This document shows, piece by piece, positions 1 to 6,994 of a stretch of DNA of 10,674 nt. The stretch lies in the NCBI GenBank assembly GCA_003833135.1, contig QZLH01002826.1, forward strand, positions 1 through 10,674, read 5' to 3'. This DNA comes from Oehlia diaphana. Lineage: Eukaryota > Glomeromycota > Glomeromycetes > Glomerales > Glomeraceae. A program made the position numbers and the translations under genes. The notes below the pieces were generated by a model that saw only the letters and a list, made by a program, of their open reading frames with translations, was not told where the DNA came from and searched no databases. Numbering within the stretch: the stretch's first letter is position 1; each line of letters begins with the position of its first letter.

Positions 1-332
1 TTCCACTATAAATATACCTAAAAATAAAATATGATTTGTTACAATTTAATTATAAAACAAAGATTAGTTAATTGAGTTATTTACTTTAATATTATCTGAA
101 AAATTTCAGGTAAAATATTAGGCAATTTAATATGTGTCAAAGCTTCATAATCTTTCTTTTTATTGGTTGACAGAATTCTTCGTAAATAAGGAGAACGATA
201 ATATAAAATGACCTTATGAGCACGGAATATTTTTACGTAAGGGTCATTTCCGACTTCAATAGTAATATCATAATATTCATCATCATCCAAAATTTCAAGT
301 AGATTATGTGATAAGTAGTGTAATAGTACCAT
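1..332 (-). CDS. BTB/POZ domain protein, 5' part (exons 85-332 and 1-17; 3' end outside window)
   Basis: This is the N-terminal BTB (POZ) domain, a protein-interaction fold that often mediates dimerisation and recruitment to cullin-3 ubiquitin ligases. Residues 1-82 contain the family core: DITIEVGNDPYVKIFRAHKV at about 22-41, then RSPYLRRIL and, near the end, LPNILPEIFQIIL. The ATG at 332 is preferred because the residues just after it (LSHNLLEILDDDEYYD) match the usual start of Glomeromycete BTB proteins as I remember them. The frame appears to stop at 81-83, but that TAA lies inside a GT-AG intron. Splicing 85-332 to 1-17 restores the classic K-YIYSG continuation of the BTB fold. In this fungal group such genes usually continue into a BACK, Kelch or TLDc region; that part would lie left of the window. 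The BTB fold call is strong. The exact partner domain is unknown. Confidence 0.85.
18..84 (-). other. 67-bp spliceosomal intron in the BTB gene
   Basis: On the minus strand the donor is GTAAAT (84 down to 79) and the acceptor is TTTTATTTTTAG ending at 18. A branch-like TAACTAATC lies near the donor side. Exon 1 ends with two bases of a lysine codon (AA) and exon 2 supplies the G, giving AAG, then TAT ATT TAT AGT GGA (Y I Y S G). The restored residues are the expected BTB continuation, which supports this junction over a true stop at 81-83. Size and AT content fit short fungal introns. Confidence 0.8.
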
Positions 333-406
333 TGTAATGTTAATAATTTCAAAAATACGAAAAAAAAAACGGCATGTTAGAAATTTATGCTTATGGTTAC
401 TAATGT

Positions 407-451
407 GTACTACGTGGTACTTATATTTAAGTGATTTCGTCAGATCACTTA
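407..451. promoter_or_regulatory. Upstream region of the BTB gene with two inverted repeats and a TATA-like box
   Basis: About 75-120 bp upstream of the BTB start there are two dyads. At 407-420, GTACTACGTGGTAC is a palindrome with one mismatched pair. At 428-435 and 444-451, TAAGTGAT and ATCACTTA are perfect 8-bp inverted arms around an 8-nt loop. Between them, on the minus strand, lies TTAAATATAAG (420-430), a weak TATA-like box roughly 90 nt before the ATG. The position suggests a promoter, but dyads of this size also occur by chance in AT-rich DNA. This is an inference from position only. Confidence 0.25.
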
Positions 452-498
452 GATAATCATTATTATGACGTAAAATTTCCGTTTTATCGTTTTATTGA

Positions 499-777
499 AA
501 TAAATTATGGATTAGATTTCGCAGATCGTGTACAGATTTTACTATGAACAGCATTTTTGAAACAATACCATTACATGATCCGAAAGACCATGTTTTTTCT
601 GGAACTTTCCAATTACTGCATGTAAATTTCGAAAGTATTTTCAATACCAACGGACTCCATATATCAAAAATATTTAAAGAAGAGGGTGGGAATCCCTTAA
701 CAACAAAAACTCGCAATTACCACCAATTAAATTCAAGATCTTCAGTCTTACATAAATTTTTTTCTTTGAATTCGTAA
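499..777 (+). other. Unresolved open frame, possible decayed coding fragment
   Basis: I do not recognise this product. The plus frame is open from 499 to the TAA at 775-777, with an ATG at 544 giving 77 residues. The composition is less AT-biased and more protein-like than the surroundings (for example IPLHDPKDHVFSG and IFKEEGGNPLTTKT). The complementary strand is also open from 716 to 492, but its first codon is TTG. On the minus strand just beyond (about 845-775) another protein-like stretch can be read (YSHIDHVSELFFGF), separated from the 716-492 frame by stops. So either strand could be a relic. No domain, signal peptide or membrane segment is evident. Third-base composition does not separate the two strands. 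Confidence 0.25.
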
Positions 778-1637
778 ACCTGCTTCAAACCCGAAAAAAA
801 GCTCGGACACGTGATCGATGTGGCTGTATTTCTCGCGGTTGATTTGTGTAATTTTTGTAATTATCTTTTAAGTTAAATGTTACAAAAGATAAGCGGATGC
901 CTATCCTGATCATGTGGAAAGTGTGATTGATTAGCCCAATTATTTTTTAGATTTTCGCAGTCACTGTATATAAATTTCGCTCTTTGTATTATTTTTTTGT
1001 TAGTTATGTTTTTATAATATATTTTTCTATTTTTATTTTTATTTTTTTTTTCTGTTTTTTTCATTATGATGCTTGTAGTCTAAATTAAGCAAATAATATT
1101 AATTTCATAATTGCTGAATTATTTAATTTAACTATAATAAGACCTTAGCGTACTCGGTAATAAAAACGATATTAACGATAAAATTATATTTTTCTCACTA
1201 TATAAATAATTGTCAGTTATAAAGGCAATAATATAAATTTCAATTATAGTAATATTATCAATTGAATTAACAATATAAAGTTAATTGTTTCGTCCTTTGT
1301 TGTCGATCCTTTTTTTAAGTAATGAATGACACAAAGCAATTGTTAAAAAGTGCTTATGTTGTTACTTTAAAATTAGTACAATGTAAGAGTTTTATCATGT
1401 ATAAAAACATGCATTTTTTAAAAAAGGAAAAAAAAGAGGAAAGGTTAGTATGCAAAAAAATATCAAAAATAATTTTAAATAATGATCATTAAGACTCATG
1501 AAAGAGAATCTCTAGAACATAATTTTTTGAATAAAATTCATTATAAAAAGAATATTCAGAAAACATTAAGCTTGATAATTATTACGAAAAAGATATAGCC
1601 AATAAAAAATTCGAGTATCGTTTTAAAAATCGTAATA
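778..1637. other. AT-rich interval without a recognisable gene
   Basis: No supported gene. A T-rich low-complexity block runs from about 1016 to 1062 and could be an old A-tail of a minus-strand retroelement, but no body is recognisable beside it. A short CACGTGATCGAT motif lies near 810. Stops are frequent in all frames. Protein-like words on the minus strand near 880-970 do not match anything I know. Confidence 0.5.
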
Positions 1638-1836
1638 AACCAAGAAAATTGGTGTTTGAATTGTAATTCTAAATTTTTTCAAAAAAAAAAAATTCAATAA
1701 TAATTGGAGAAGTGAAAATATGCATATAATAAATTTAGACAAGAAGCTCAATATTCTCACTCAGATGATTTCCTCACATCAAATACATAATGTTAGAATG
1801 GTTTGTTATCTTTAATACATGCACGCTGAAAAATGA
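1638..1836 (+). pseudogene. Decayed leader region of a 'WTSGN'-type fungal protein kinase
   Basis: Three short frames in series recreate the cysteine-containing leader that precedes the catalytic domain in the expanded TKL-like kinases of Rhizophagus. At 1638-1683 the frame reads NQENWCLNCNSKFFQ, matching the usual C-x2-C-N-S/A-x-x-F-Q motif. After an A-homopolymer at about 1681-1692 the frame shifts to FNNNWRSENMHIINL (1693 onward), a degraded version of the NF-x-x-WTSGN-x-x-ID-x-FI motif. Near 1791 a further shift gives MLEWFVIFN, resembling the LEWIPYxxF segment. No kinase catalytic motifs (glycine loop, HRD, DFG) follow. The homology is recalled from the family. The frameshifts and missing domain are visible directly. 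Confidence 0.6.
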
Positions 1837-2382
1837 GAGAAACCAATTAAGAAAATAATATCATTATAGATTTATATAAAGAAAAAAGAAAATCAGTTCT
1901 GAAAAAAAAAGACTAAAAAGGAAATTAATGATATTAAAAAAAGAAAGACAGAAAATATTATTAGTTATTAAAAAATACGATATTAAAAAAAAACCGGATG
2001 AATAAAAATTTTTATAAAAAATTTAATATAAAACTGGATCAATAAAGAAAATCCGGGTTTGAAAAGATCTGAAGGATAAAAAATTCCAAAAAAAAAAAAC
2101 CGATTTTATAAACTGGGAAAAGTGAGAGAACCATTTAAAGAATTTCGGTTTAACCGAAAAAAACCAGTTCTACTGCTCCAACCGCATCTAGACTTTTAAT
2201 AACTTAAATATGAAAATGGCTGTCGGCACTTCCACATGACGGGTTCTGAACTTCACTAAATTGTAAATTTAAAGATTTTCATATTTTAATACGAGAACTT
2301 ATAGATTAAAATAAAATCATGTTACATACCCGATTGTAATAAATTTGGTTTGAATGTCTTTGCAATTCTGGCGCAAAAAAAT
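1837..2382. other. AT-rich, purine-skewed interval without a gene
   Basis: From about 1860 to 2110 the plus strand is strongly A/G-rich with many stops. A 17-bp near-perfect palindrome, TTTCGGTTTAACCGAAA, lies at 2143-2159 (8-bp arms, one central base). The stretch 2220-2330 is less AT-biased but gives no recognisable protein. On the minus strand a GTATGT, a possible donor-like sequence, ends at about 2322. No adjacent exon can be confirmed. Confidence 0.5.
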
Positions 2383-2519
2383 GGTTTCTTTTTTGGTATT
2401 TCTGATATCGAGGCCAAAATATAAAAAAATATAACAAACCAAATATAATCTCTTTTTTTTCCTTATTTGATATTTTTGGCGTAGGACGAAATAAAAGTAT
2501 TTTTTTTTTTTTTTTTTTT
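2383..2519. repeat. Imperfect two-copy repeat followed by a T20 run
   Basis: Two related segments of about 45-60 bp, roughly 2383-2435 and 2450-2498, each run from a T-rich block through GATATY to a GGC-containing core and an A-rich end. The similarity is clearest on the minus strand, where the two read PTPKISNKEKKEIIF and PRYQKYQKRNHFF. The minus frame from 2527 to 2306 is open but begins at TTG, so I do not call it a gene. It is followed by a run of 20 T at 2500-2519. It could be a degenerate transposon end or tandem duplication. Confidence 0.35.
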
Positions 2520-2758
2520 GTAATCAATTTTTAATAATATAATTTTTTTAGGAAGTTCTTTTTAAATCAATCATTAATTTCTCTATTTGCTTTGTTATTA
2601 TTTTATTTATTTTATTGTACTGCATTGGAGAAAAAAAATAGTACGAGTATTCTAACTTTTTATGATCTGGATCATATTGTATTGACTTAGTGAAAATTAA
2701 AATTAACTTAATTATCTTCACGAATAATTTATGCAAATAAACATCAATTACTTATAAT
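2520..2758. other. AT-rich spacer, nothing recognised
   Basis: A minus-strand frame of about 60 codons is open across 2736-2548, but its composition is lysine- and isoleucine-rich as expected from AT bias. It shows no motif. It lies downstream of the TLDc pseudogene on the same strand and may be its former 3' flank. Confidence 0.4.
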
Positions 2759-3260
2759 TTAATCTTTTGTAATTTGAAATACTTCATATTCTTCTGTTAA
2801 AAATTCACCAGTAGTTTTTCTGATCGATTTTTCATGAAAGTGATGAAACCATTGACTACATCTACGGATCTACCTTTACCATTAAAAAAGCAAGGTCACT
2901 GATGCCAAAATTTGAACACGACAAATAGTTGGCAAAATTTTCATCCTTAAAATGCGATTTTCAATATTAACATTATAAATGAGAATATAACTATTATTAG
3001 TATCATTATAACTATTATCAGATTTTCTATGCAATAGGATTATATTTCTCAAGAATCTTTCACCTCATTAATAATTGTTATGGTATGAGACTTGTTATCA
3101 TAGATTTCATGGAATTTTTCAGGTGTAAATCCATTAGTTTCATGAAGTAATAATTTGAACGTATTAGTATTCATAGTAGTAATATCCTCAGCAATATTAC
3201 AAATTAGACTTATTTGTTAACTTAGATTCTATTGATTTTGCTATTACTCCTTCACACCCT
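2759..3260 (-). pseudogene. TLDc-domain pseudogene, 3' part of a former BTB-TLDc type gene
   Basis: Read on the minus strand, successive frames give consecutive pieces of a TLDc domain. Near 3240-3200: AKSIESKLTNKSNL. At about 3190-3052: FKLLLHETNGFTPEKFHEI, then YDNKSHTITIINEVKDS, followed by TGA. At about 3032-2950: KSDNSYNDTNNSYI. At 2948-2888: KDENFANYL and FGISDLAF. At 2851-2759: RKTTGEFLTEEYEVFQITKD and then TAA. The order and the EEYEVFQ ending match the C-terminus of Glomeromycete BTB-TLDc proteins as I know them. At least four frame changes and several internal stops make it non-functional. TLDc domains are associated with oxidative-stress resistance and V-ATPase interaction. No BTB part is visible further upstream, so the copy is also 5'-truncated. 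Confidence 0.8.
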
Positions 3261-3696
3261 AGTTTCCTATTGGTGTATAAGTAATTTGATTCACGTCATG
3301 ATTATCTAGCCTTTTTTATTGCTATATAGGCCAAAGTAAACTTTACGAACGCAGTTGATTATATACATTAAAAATTTAGTTAAAACCTCATTGATGTTAC
3401 TTGGAAGCAACGCCCAATTAAATCTGAAACATGGGAAACTGGTTTAGGTATTACCAAACGCTATAAGATTAATTACAGAAAATTATTCCATCGAACAAGC
3501 GCAAACAATCCAATCATAACACGACACGTGATTTATCTCATGTGACTAATAAAACTTTCGGCATATATTCGTTGGACATTGTAATGCCGTAGTATACATA
3601 GTAAATTTATTAATTATATGGCGCAGTTTTATATTTAAAATTACTGTATAAATTTTATTTTGCTTAATTTAGTTAGTTTAGTTTATTTTATCACGT
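3261..3696. other. Intergenic interval with short repeat motifs, no gene
   Basis: No open frame worth calling. A GGTTTAGGTATTAC motif lies at 3441-3454; a near-identical copy is at 4261-4274 in the same orientation. An inverted pair CGGCAT / ATGCCG occurs at about 3559-3591. CACGTG cores occur at about 3525 and 3693. This could be the upstream remnant of the TLDc gene overprinted by repeats, but no BTB or linker motif was found. Confidence 0.4.
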
Positions 3697-3820
3697 GAGT
3701 CCGAAATGACTCTAAACTATTGGGATAATTAAGGACCAATTAGAGTCCGAAATGACTCTAAACTACTGGTATAAATATGGACCAATTAGGGTCCGCGATG
3801 ACGTTAAACTATGGGATGAC
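3697..3820 (+). repeat. 46-bp tandem repeat, about 2.7 copies, each with a small hairpin
   Basis: Copies start at 3697, 3743 and 3789 with an exact 46-bp period. Copies 1 and 2 differ at four positions; copy 3 is more diverged and fades out after about 32 bp. Each unit starts with GAGTCCGAAATGACTC, in which GAGTC and GACTC form inverted arms around six bases. In copy 2 the stem extends to 7 bp (TAGAGTC / GACTCTA, 3741-3760). Copy 3 has lost the pairing. Units end in GGACCAATTA. Confidence 0.85.
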
Positions 3821-3867
3821 GAATGATCAGCAATATCAAGTAGTACAGTAGATCATGAACTAATGAG

Positions 3868-3963
3868 TACCGGATAAATTATTAAATATCGGATAAATTA
3901 TTAAGTATCGGGTAAATAAGTTTCGGATAAATTAATTCAGTACCGGATAAATTATTTATTAAG
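3868..3963 (+). repeat. 19-bp tandem repeat, five copies
   Basis: Consensus TAYCGGATAAATTATTAAR. Copies begin at 3868, 3887, 3906, 3921 and 3941. Copies 1 and 2 are 19 bp with two differences. Copy 3 is shortened to 15 bp, copy 4 is 20 bp, and copy 5 runs into AT-rich flank. It is unrelated in sequence to the 46-bp array that ends about 50 bp before it. Confidence 0.85.
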
Positions 3964-4450
3964 GATTATTATGAAATTTGTTGGAAAAGCTGAAATTTTG
4001 AAAATAATTTTTAAAACATCCGGATTTATAAGGTTACACATGAACACATATAAAAGGACGTCAAATATGACCTCCCCAAAAAGAATAACTCAAAAATGGG
4101 AATTAAAATTATTAAAGAATGGATAAATATATTAATTGAATTTTCATACTAATGTTTATTATATATATATTATTAAACCAAGCATATTATTGTATTTATT
4201 TATATTATTAATAAAGAGTGACGTTTGTTAATATCTAAGGTGGCAACGTGACTCATCACGGGCTTAGGTATTACAACATCATCAAATTTTTTACGGTTTA
4301 AACATAAAGATATTCATTTGTTTTTTTGATTATGGTTTATTCCTTTTAAAAATATCTTATTATTGTATAATAATAGTTCCGTAATATAGTACACATATTT
4401 TTATTTCACTTTTTGTACTGGTAATTGTTGGACCAATTGCTTTGTCGTTA
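3964..4450. other. AT-rich interval without a supported gene; one hairpin
   Basis: A 51-codon ATG frame (3971-4126, plus) is open but has no recognised motif, and I do not call it. At 4056-4075, GGACGTCA and TGACCTCC form 8-bp arms with one mismatch around AATA, just after TATAAAA. A short TA microsatellite lies near 4161. The rest is AT-rich sequence with stops in all frames. Confidence 0.4.
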
Positions 4451-4806
4451 TTTCTCCCTTTTTATCCACCAGAGTGAAGTTATCTTCGTGGTGATTTGGT
4501 TTATTTACAGTTTTAGATTTGTATTACTTTCGATTCTATTATGTAATAACTTTGTAATCGTTGCTGAAACTTTCTTCTCTCTGAAATAAAAATAAAAAAT
4601 ACAAAATAAAAATAAATGAAATCATAACATTTATCAATCAATTTCCCTTTTTTTTCCACCAGAGTGAAGTTATCCTCGGGTAACTTATTTTACAGTTTTA
4701 TATTTGTATTATATTACGTAGTATCTTTGTAATCGTTACTGAAACTTTATTTATTCTGTGAAATAAAAAAAAAATAAAACAAAACGTAACATTTAAGAAT
4801 CAAAAA
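4451..4806 (+). repeat. Tandem pair of about 190-bp segments ending in A-rich tails, resembling LINE 3' ends
   Basis: Copy 1 spans about 4451-4640 and copy 2 about 4641-4806, offset 190 bp. Both share TCCACCAGAGTGAAGTTATC (4465 and 4655), a TTTACAGTTTTA-like block, TTTGTAATCGTTRCTGAAAC, and an A-rich tail (4583-4620 and 4760-4785). Each tail is followed by TAACATTTA and an AATCA word. The order CACCAG, hairpin or TTATC, GTAATCGT, A-rich tail parallels the 3' UTR of the LINE at 7679-7934 (there CACCAGGGTGG, a hairpin, CTGTAATCGTG and an AAAAT tail). Common descent with a LINE 3' end is an inference. The tandem duplication is direct. Confidence 0.7.
4467..4493 (+). other. Stem-loop in copy 1 of the LINE-like tail
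   Basis: CACCA (4467-4471) pairs with TGGTG (4489-4493). Inside it, GAAG (4476-4479) pairs with CTTC (4484-4487) around TTAT. Copy 2 keeps the left side but has lost the pairing on the right. Its place matches the UUCG hairpin of the LINE 3' UTR. Confidence 0.5.
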
Positions 4807-6020
4807 AAAAAAAATTTCTAAAAAATATTATATTTAAATAAATCATTTTATAAATAATTATTTTATTACTTTTATAACAGCACATTTAATAAATTTACAA
4901 TAAAGTCAATTCCAATAAGTAAAATAAACGAACATTATTTTTTAATAAATACGCGTAAAAAAAATACCAAACAAGCATAATGAAAATTAATGCCTAAAAC
5001 ATCTCAACACCTGCTAAATGATTCCAAGGGTTTGTTTCAGCTGAAAATGGCACTGTAATTTCTATTAATATATATTGTATGAACATTAACTTGAGTGGTA
5101 CTACACCTGCTCAACTTTAATTAAGTTCTTAAATTTATTTCATTTAGCTAAATATTTAAACAATATTGATTAAAATTATTAGTACCCCATACTTGTTAAA
5201 TGACTTTTATTAGTCACCCAAATCTTGCAAGTCTTGATTCATTAAACTGAAGTATTAAAAAATTAATATTATAAAATCTATAAAAAACGCGTTTGTTATA
5301 AACAAAAATAGTATTTATAAAATATTTTAATATCATAAAAAAGAAGAGTTCATGGGAGAAATAATTTTGTTGTGCCGGTAAACTCCTATAAAAAATTTTA
5401 TCCGTTATTTCTGTAAAAACTCCGTAAAAATGAGCCTTCAAAAATCCTTTTACAGAAAAAGACGGAATATAAAAAACGGATTGATTTTTTTTACAAACAA
5501 ACAATAAAGCAAACACTTTTTTTATTTATGTAATTACAAACATACAAATAAGGCTGTCGCGCCTTTACGTTACGTAACTTACAATATAGTAGTATGTAGA
5601 TGAACATGTGGCCCTACGTTACTTAGCCAATATAAGTTACTAACTTTATAATTGGATAGTTTTGCTCAGTTAGCATATCGAGTAAATTTTTTACAGGATT
5701 ATGCAACGCTATTAAGAATTATAATAAATCTGTCAAGAATTTTATTAATCTGTTACATCATTTTTTCTTAACCAATACATTTTATTGCATTTATATTCAA
5801 GTTTAAGATAATATTTCTACTCACAAAAATGTTGATATATACAATCATTATACCATCTATGTAAGGCCAGGCAAAAAAAATTTTTAGATTCTCGTGACAT
5901 AAAAATTTGTAAAATTTTTTCATATGTAAAATTTTTTTACGCTACATTGGCCAATAACTCAAAATCACGTGATGAAAATTTTTTACTATAAAAAAAAAAT
6001 TTTAATTTTTCGAAAAACTG
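4807..6020. other. AT-rich interval with inverted repeats, no gene
   Basis: No gene is supported. The longest open minus frame (5516-5214) starts at GTG and has no motif. Elements visible: a 10-bp palindrome GTTACGTAAC at 5569-5578; AAGTTA-C-TAACTT at 5634-5646; related words at about 5005-5020 and 5101-5114 containing ACACCTGCT. From 5860 to 6010 a run of A/T blocks with GTGACAT and CACGTGAT looks like a weathered transposon end, but no partner end was found. A short minus-strand frame near 5090-4990 (VPFSAETNPWNHLAG) is protein-like but unrecognised. Confidence 0.4.
5401..5466. repeat. Inverted repeat with about 18-bp arms
   Basis: The left arm 5401-5418 (TCCGT, two bases, TTTCTGTAAAA) pairs with the right arm 5448-5466 (TTTTACAGAAA, three bases, ACGGA). 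Sixteen bases pair exactly around a small internal bulge. The 29-nt loop contains a further TCCGTAAAAA copy. It may be a fold-back remnant of a small DNA transposon; no longer terminal repeats or target duplication are evident. Confidence 0.55.
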
Positions 6021-6049
6021 ACCCGGTTTGTATTAGTTTTGGTTGGTTA

Positions 6050-6235
6050 CGGTACATTTTGCCGAAAGCCTTTTCGCCGAAACCCATATCGCCGAAGCCA
6101 TTTCACCGAAGGGATGTTTCGCCGAAGGGATGTTTCGCCGAAGAGATGTTTTGCCGAAGGGACGTTTCGCCAAAACACATTTCGCTGAAGCCATTTCACC
6201 AAAAAGATGTTTCGCCGAAAGCCATTTCGCCGAAA
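6050..6235 (+). repeat. Array A: 12 units of a 14-16 bp CCGAA repeat, forward orientation
   Basis: It begins CGGTACATTTTGCCGAAAGC and contains 12 units of the form ATTTCGCCGAAGCC or ATGTTTCGCCGAAGGG. The variant tails run in the order AGCC, ACCC, GCC, GGG, GGG, GAG, GGG, ACAC, GCC, AAG, AGCC, AATG. Three units have a mutated core (CCAAA, CTGAA, CCAAA). At least two plus frames are stop-free across the array, giving repetitive SPK/FAE/RRD peptides; I treat these as by-products of the repeat and not as a protein. Confidence 0.9.
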
Positions 6236-6734
6236 ATGATAAAAAAAAATTTTATTGTCATGATTGCACGATTAATAATTTTATAAAAATGATATTTCTA
6301 TTTATTTATTAATCTCATCATGAACCTTAATTCGTAATTCATGTAACAATCGGAGCACACTCGCAAATTTGCATTTCGTTGTTAATTCGTATATAGGTAA
6401 ATCGGTCAATTTTTAATCAAATTGGCTAAAATTTTTACTGATAAAACTTAGATATTATCCAAGCATTAATTATGGTAGTTATGAAGTTTAAAATTTCACA
6501 ATAATTGCTAATTAACAAAATTTTAATAAAAATGCCTTGCAATTTCTTATTAATAAAAGTACATTTTAACATATATTAATGGATTTTTTTAAATAAAGTA
6601 ATATAAAAAATAAAAATTATTCTTATTTTAAGGCTAACAGTTTATTTTGTAAAAACAAATTTCTAAATTTTTTAAATTTTTCCAATTGACAACTTTTAAG
6701 AATTATTTGTGAAATTGTAAGATTTACAAATGTA
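6236..6734. other. AT-rich spacer between arrays A and B
   Basis: About 500 bp of AT-rich DNA with no recognised gene. A slightly more GC-containing patch (about 6340-6400) reads as a short unrecognised peptide. The minus frame leaving array B continues open for about 35 codons to 6623 without a known motif. This spacer would form the loop if A and B pair. Confidence 0.5.
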
Positions 6735-6975
6735 GCCATTCGGTGAAATGGCTTCGGTGAAATGGGTTTCGGTGAAACGTCCTTTCGGCGAAATAGACAT
6801 TCGGCGAAATGGCTTCGGCGAAATGGGTTTCGGCAAAATGGTCCTTCGGCGAAATGGCCCTTCGGCGAAACGTCTCTTCGGCGAAACATCCCTTCGGTGA
6901 AACATCCCTTCGGCGAAATGGCTTCGGCGAAATGGGTTTCGGTGAAAAGGCTTTCGGCAAAATGTCCTGATACCG
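6735..6975 (-). repeat. Array B: 15 CCGAA units, inverted relative to array A
   Basis: Read on the minus strand it begins CGGTATCAGGACATTTTGCC, the array A start with TCAGG plus one base inserted, and then shows variant tails AGCC, ACCC, GCC, GGG, GGG, GAG, GGG: the same first seven in the same order as array A. The two-unit pair ACCC-GCC recurs three times, a higher-order pattern. All three minus frames and one plus frame are open through most of it, which explains the spurious overlapping reading frames here. Confidence 0.9.
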
Positions 6976-6994
6976 ATCAAATACAGTATATGGA

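Larger units (their letters stand above)
3441..4274 (+). repeat. Dispersed direct motif GGYTTAGGTATTAC at both limits
   Basis: The 14-bp word occurs at 3441-3454 and 4261-4274 with a single difference (T versus C at the third base). Both are preceded by an ATCTRA word about 20-30 bp upstream. The 800 bp between them contains both tandem-repeat arrays. The two copies may be remnants of one dispersed repeat family or limits of a single insertion. Only the word itself is well conserved. Confidence 0.35.

Noticed and set aside
873..1064. 63-codon minus-strand frame
   Set aside because: The first third is lysine/asparagine low complexity from an A-rich tract. The remainder has a protein-like look but no recognised motif.
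2306..2527. 73-codon minus-strand frame ending near 2306
   Set aside because: It starts at TTG, begins with a poly-lysine stretch from the T20 run, and its apparent internal repeat is better explained as a DNA repeat.
3971..4126. 51-codon plus-strand ATG frame after the 19-bp repeat
   Set aside because: No motif or homologue recognised; the length is compatible with chance. The TATAAAA inside it is not placed to serve it.
5214..5516. 100-codon minus-strand frame rich in F, I and Y
   Set aside because: It starts at GTG, which is not expected in a nuclear fungal gene. Its hydrophobic look follows from AT-rich composition, and it overlaps an inverted repeat.
5865..5962. Possible miniature transposon end starting at AAGGCCAGGC
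   Set aside because: No inverted partner or target duplication was found within the window, and the rest is A/T homopolymer blocks.
6043..6312. Open frames through array A encoding SPK/FAE/RRD repeat peptides
   Set aside because: They arise because the repeat unit lacks stops in several frames. Two frames are open at once, no codon bias favours one, and one start is TTG. I regard them as by-products of the array.
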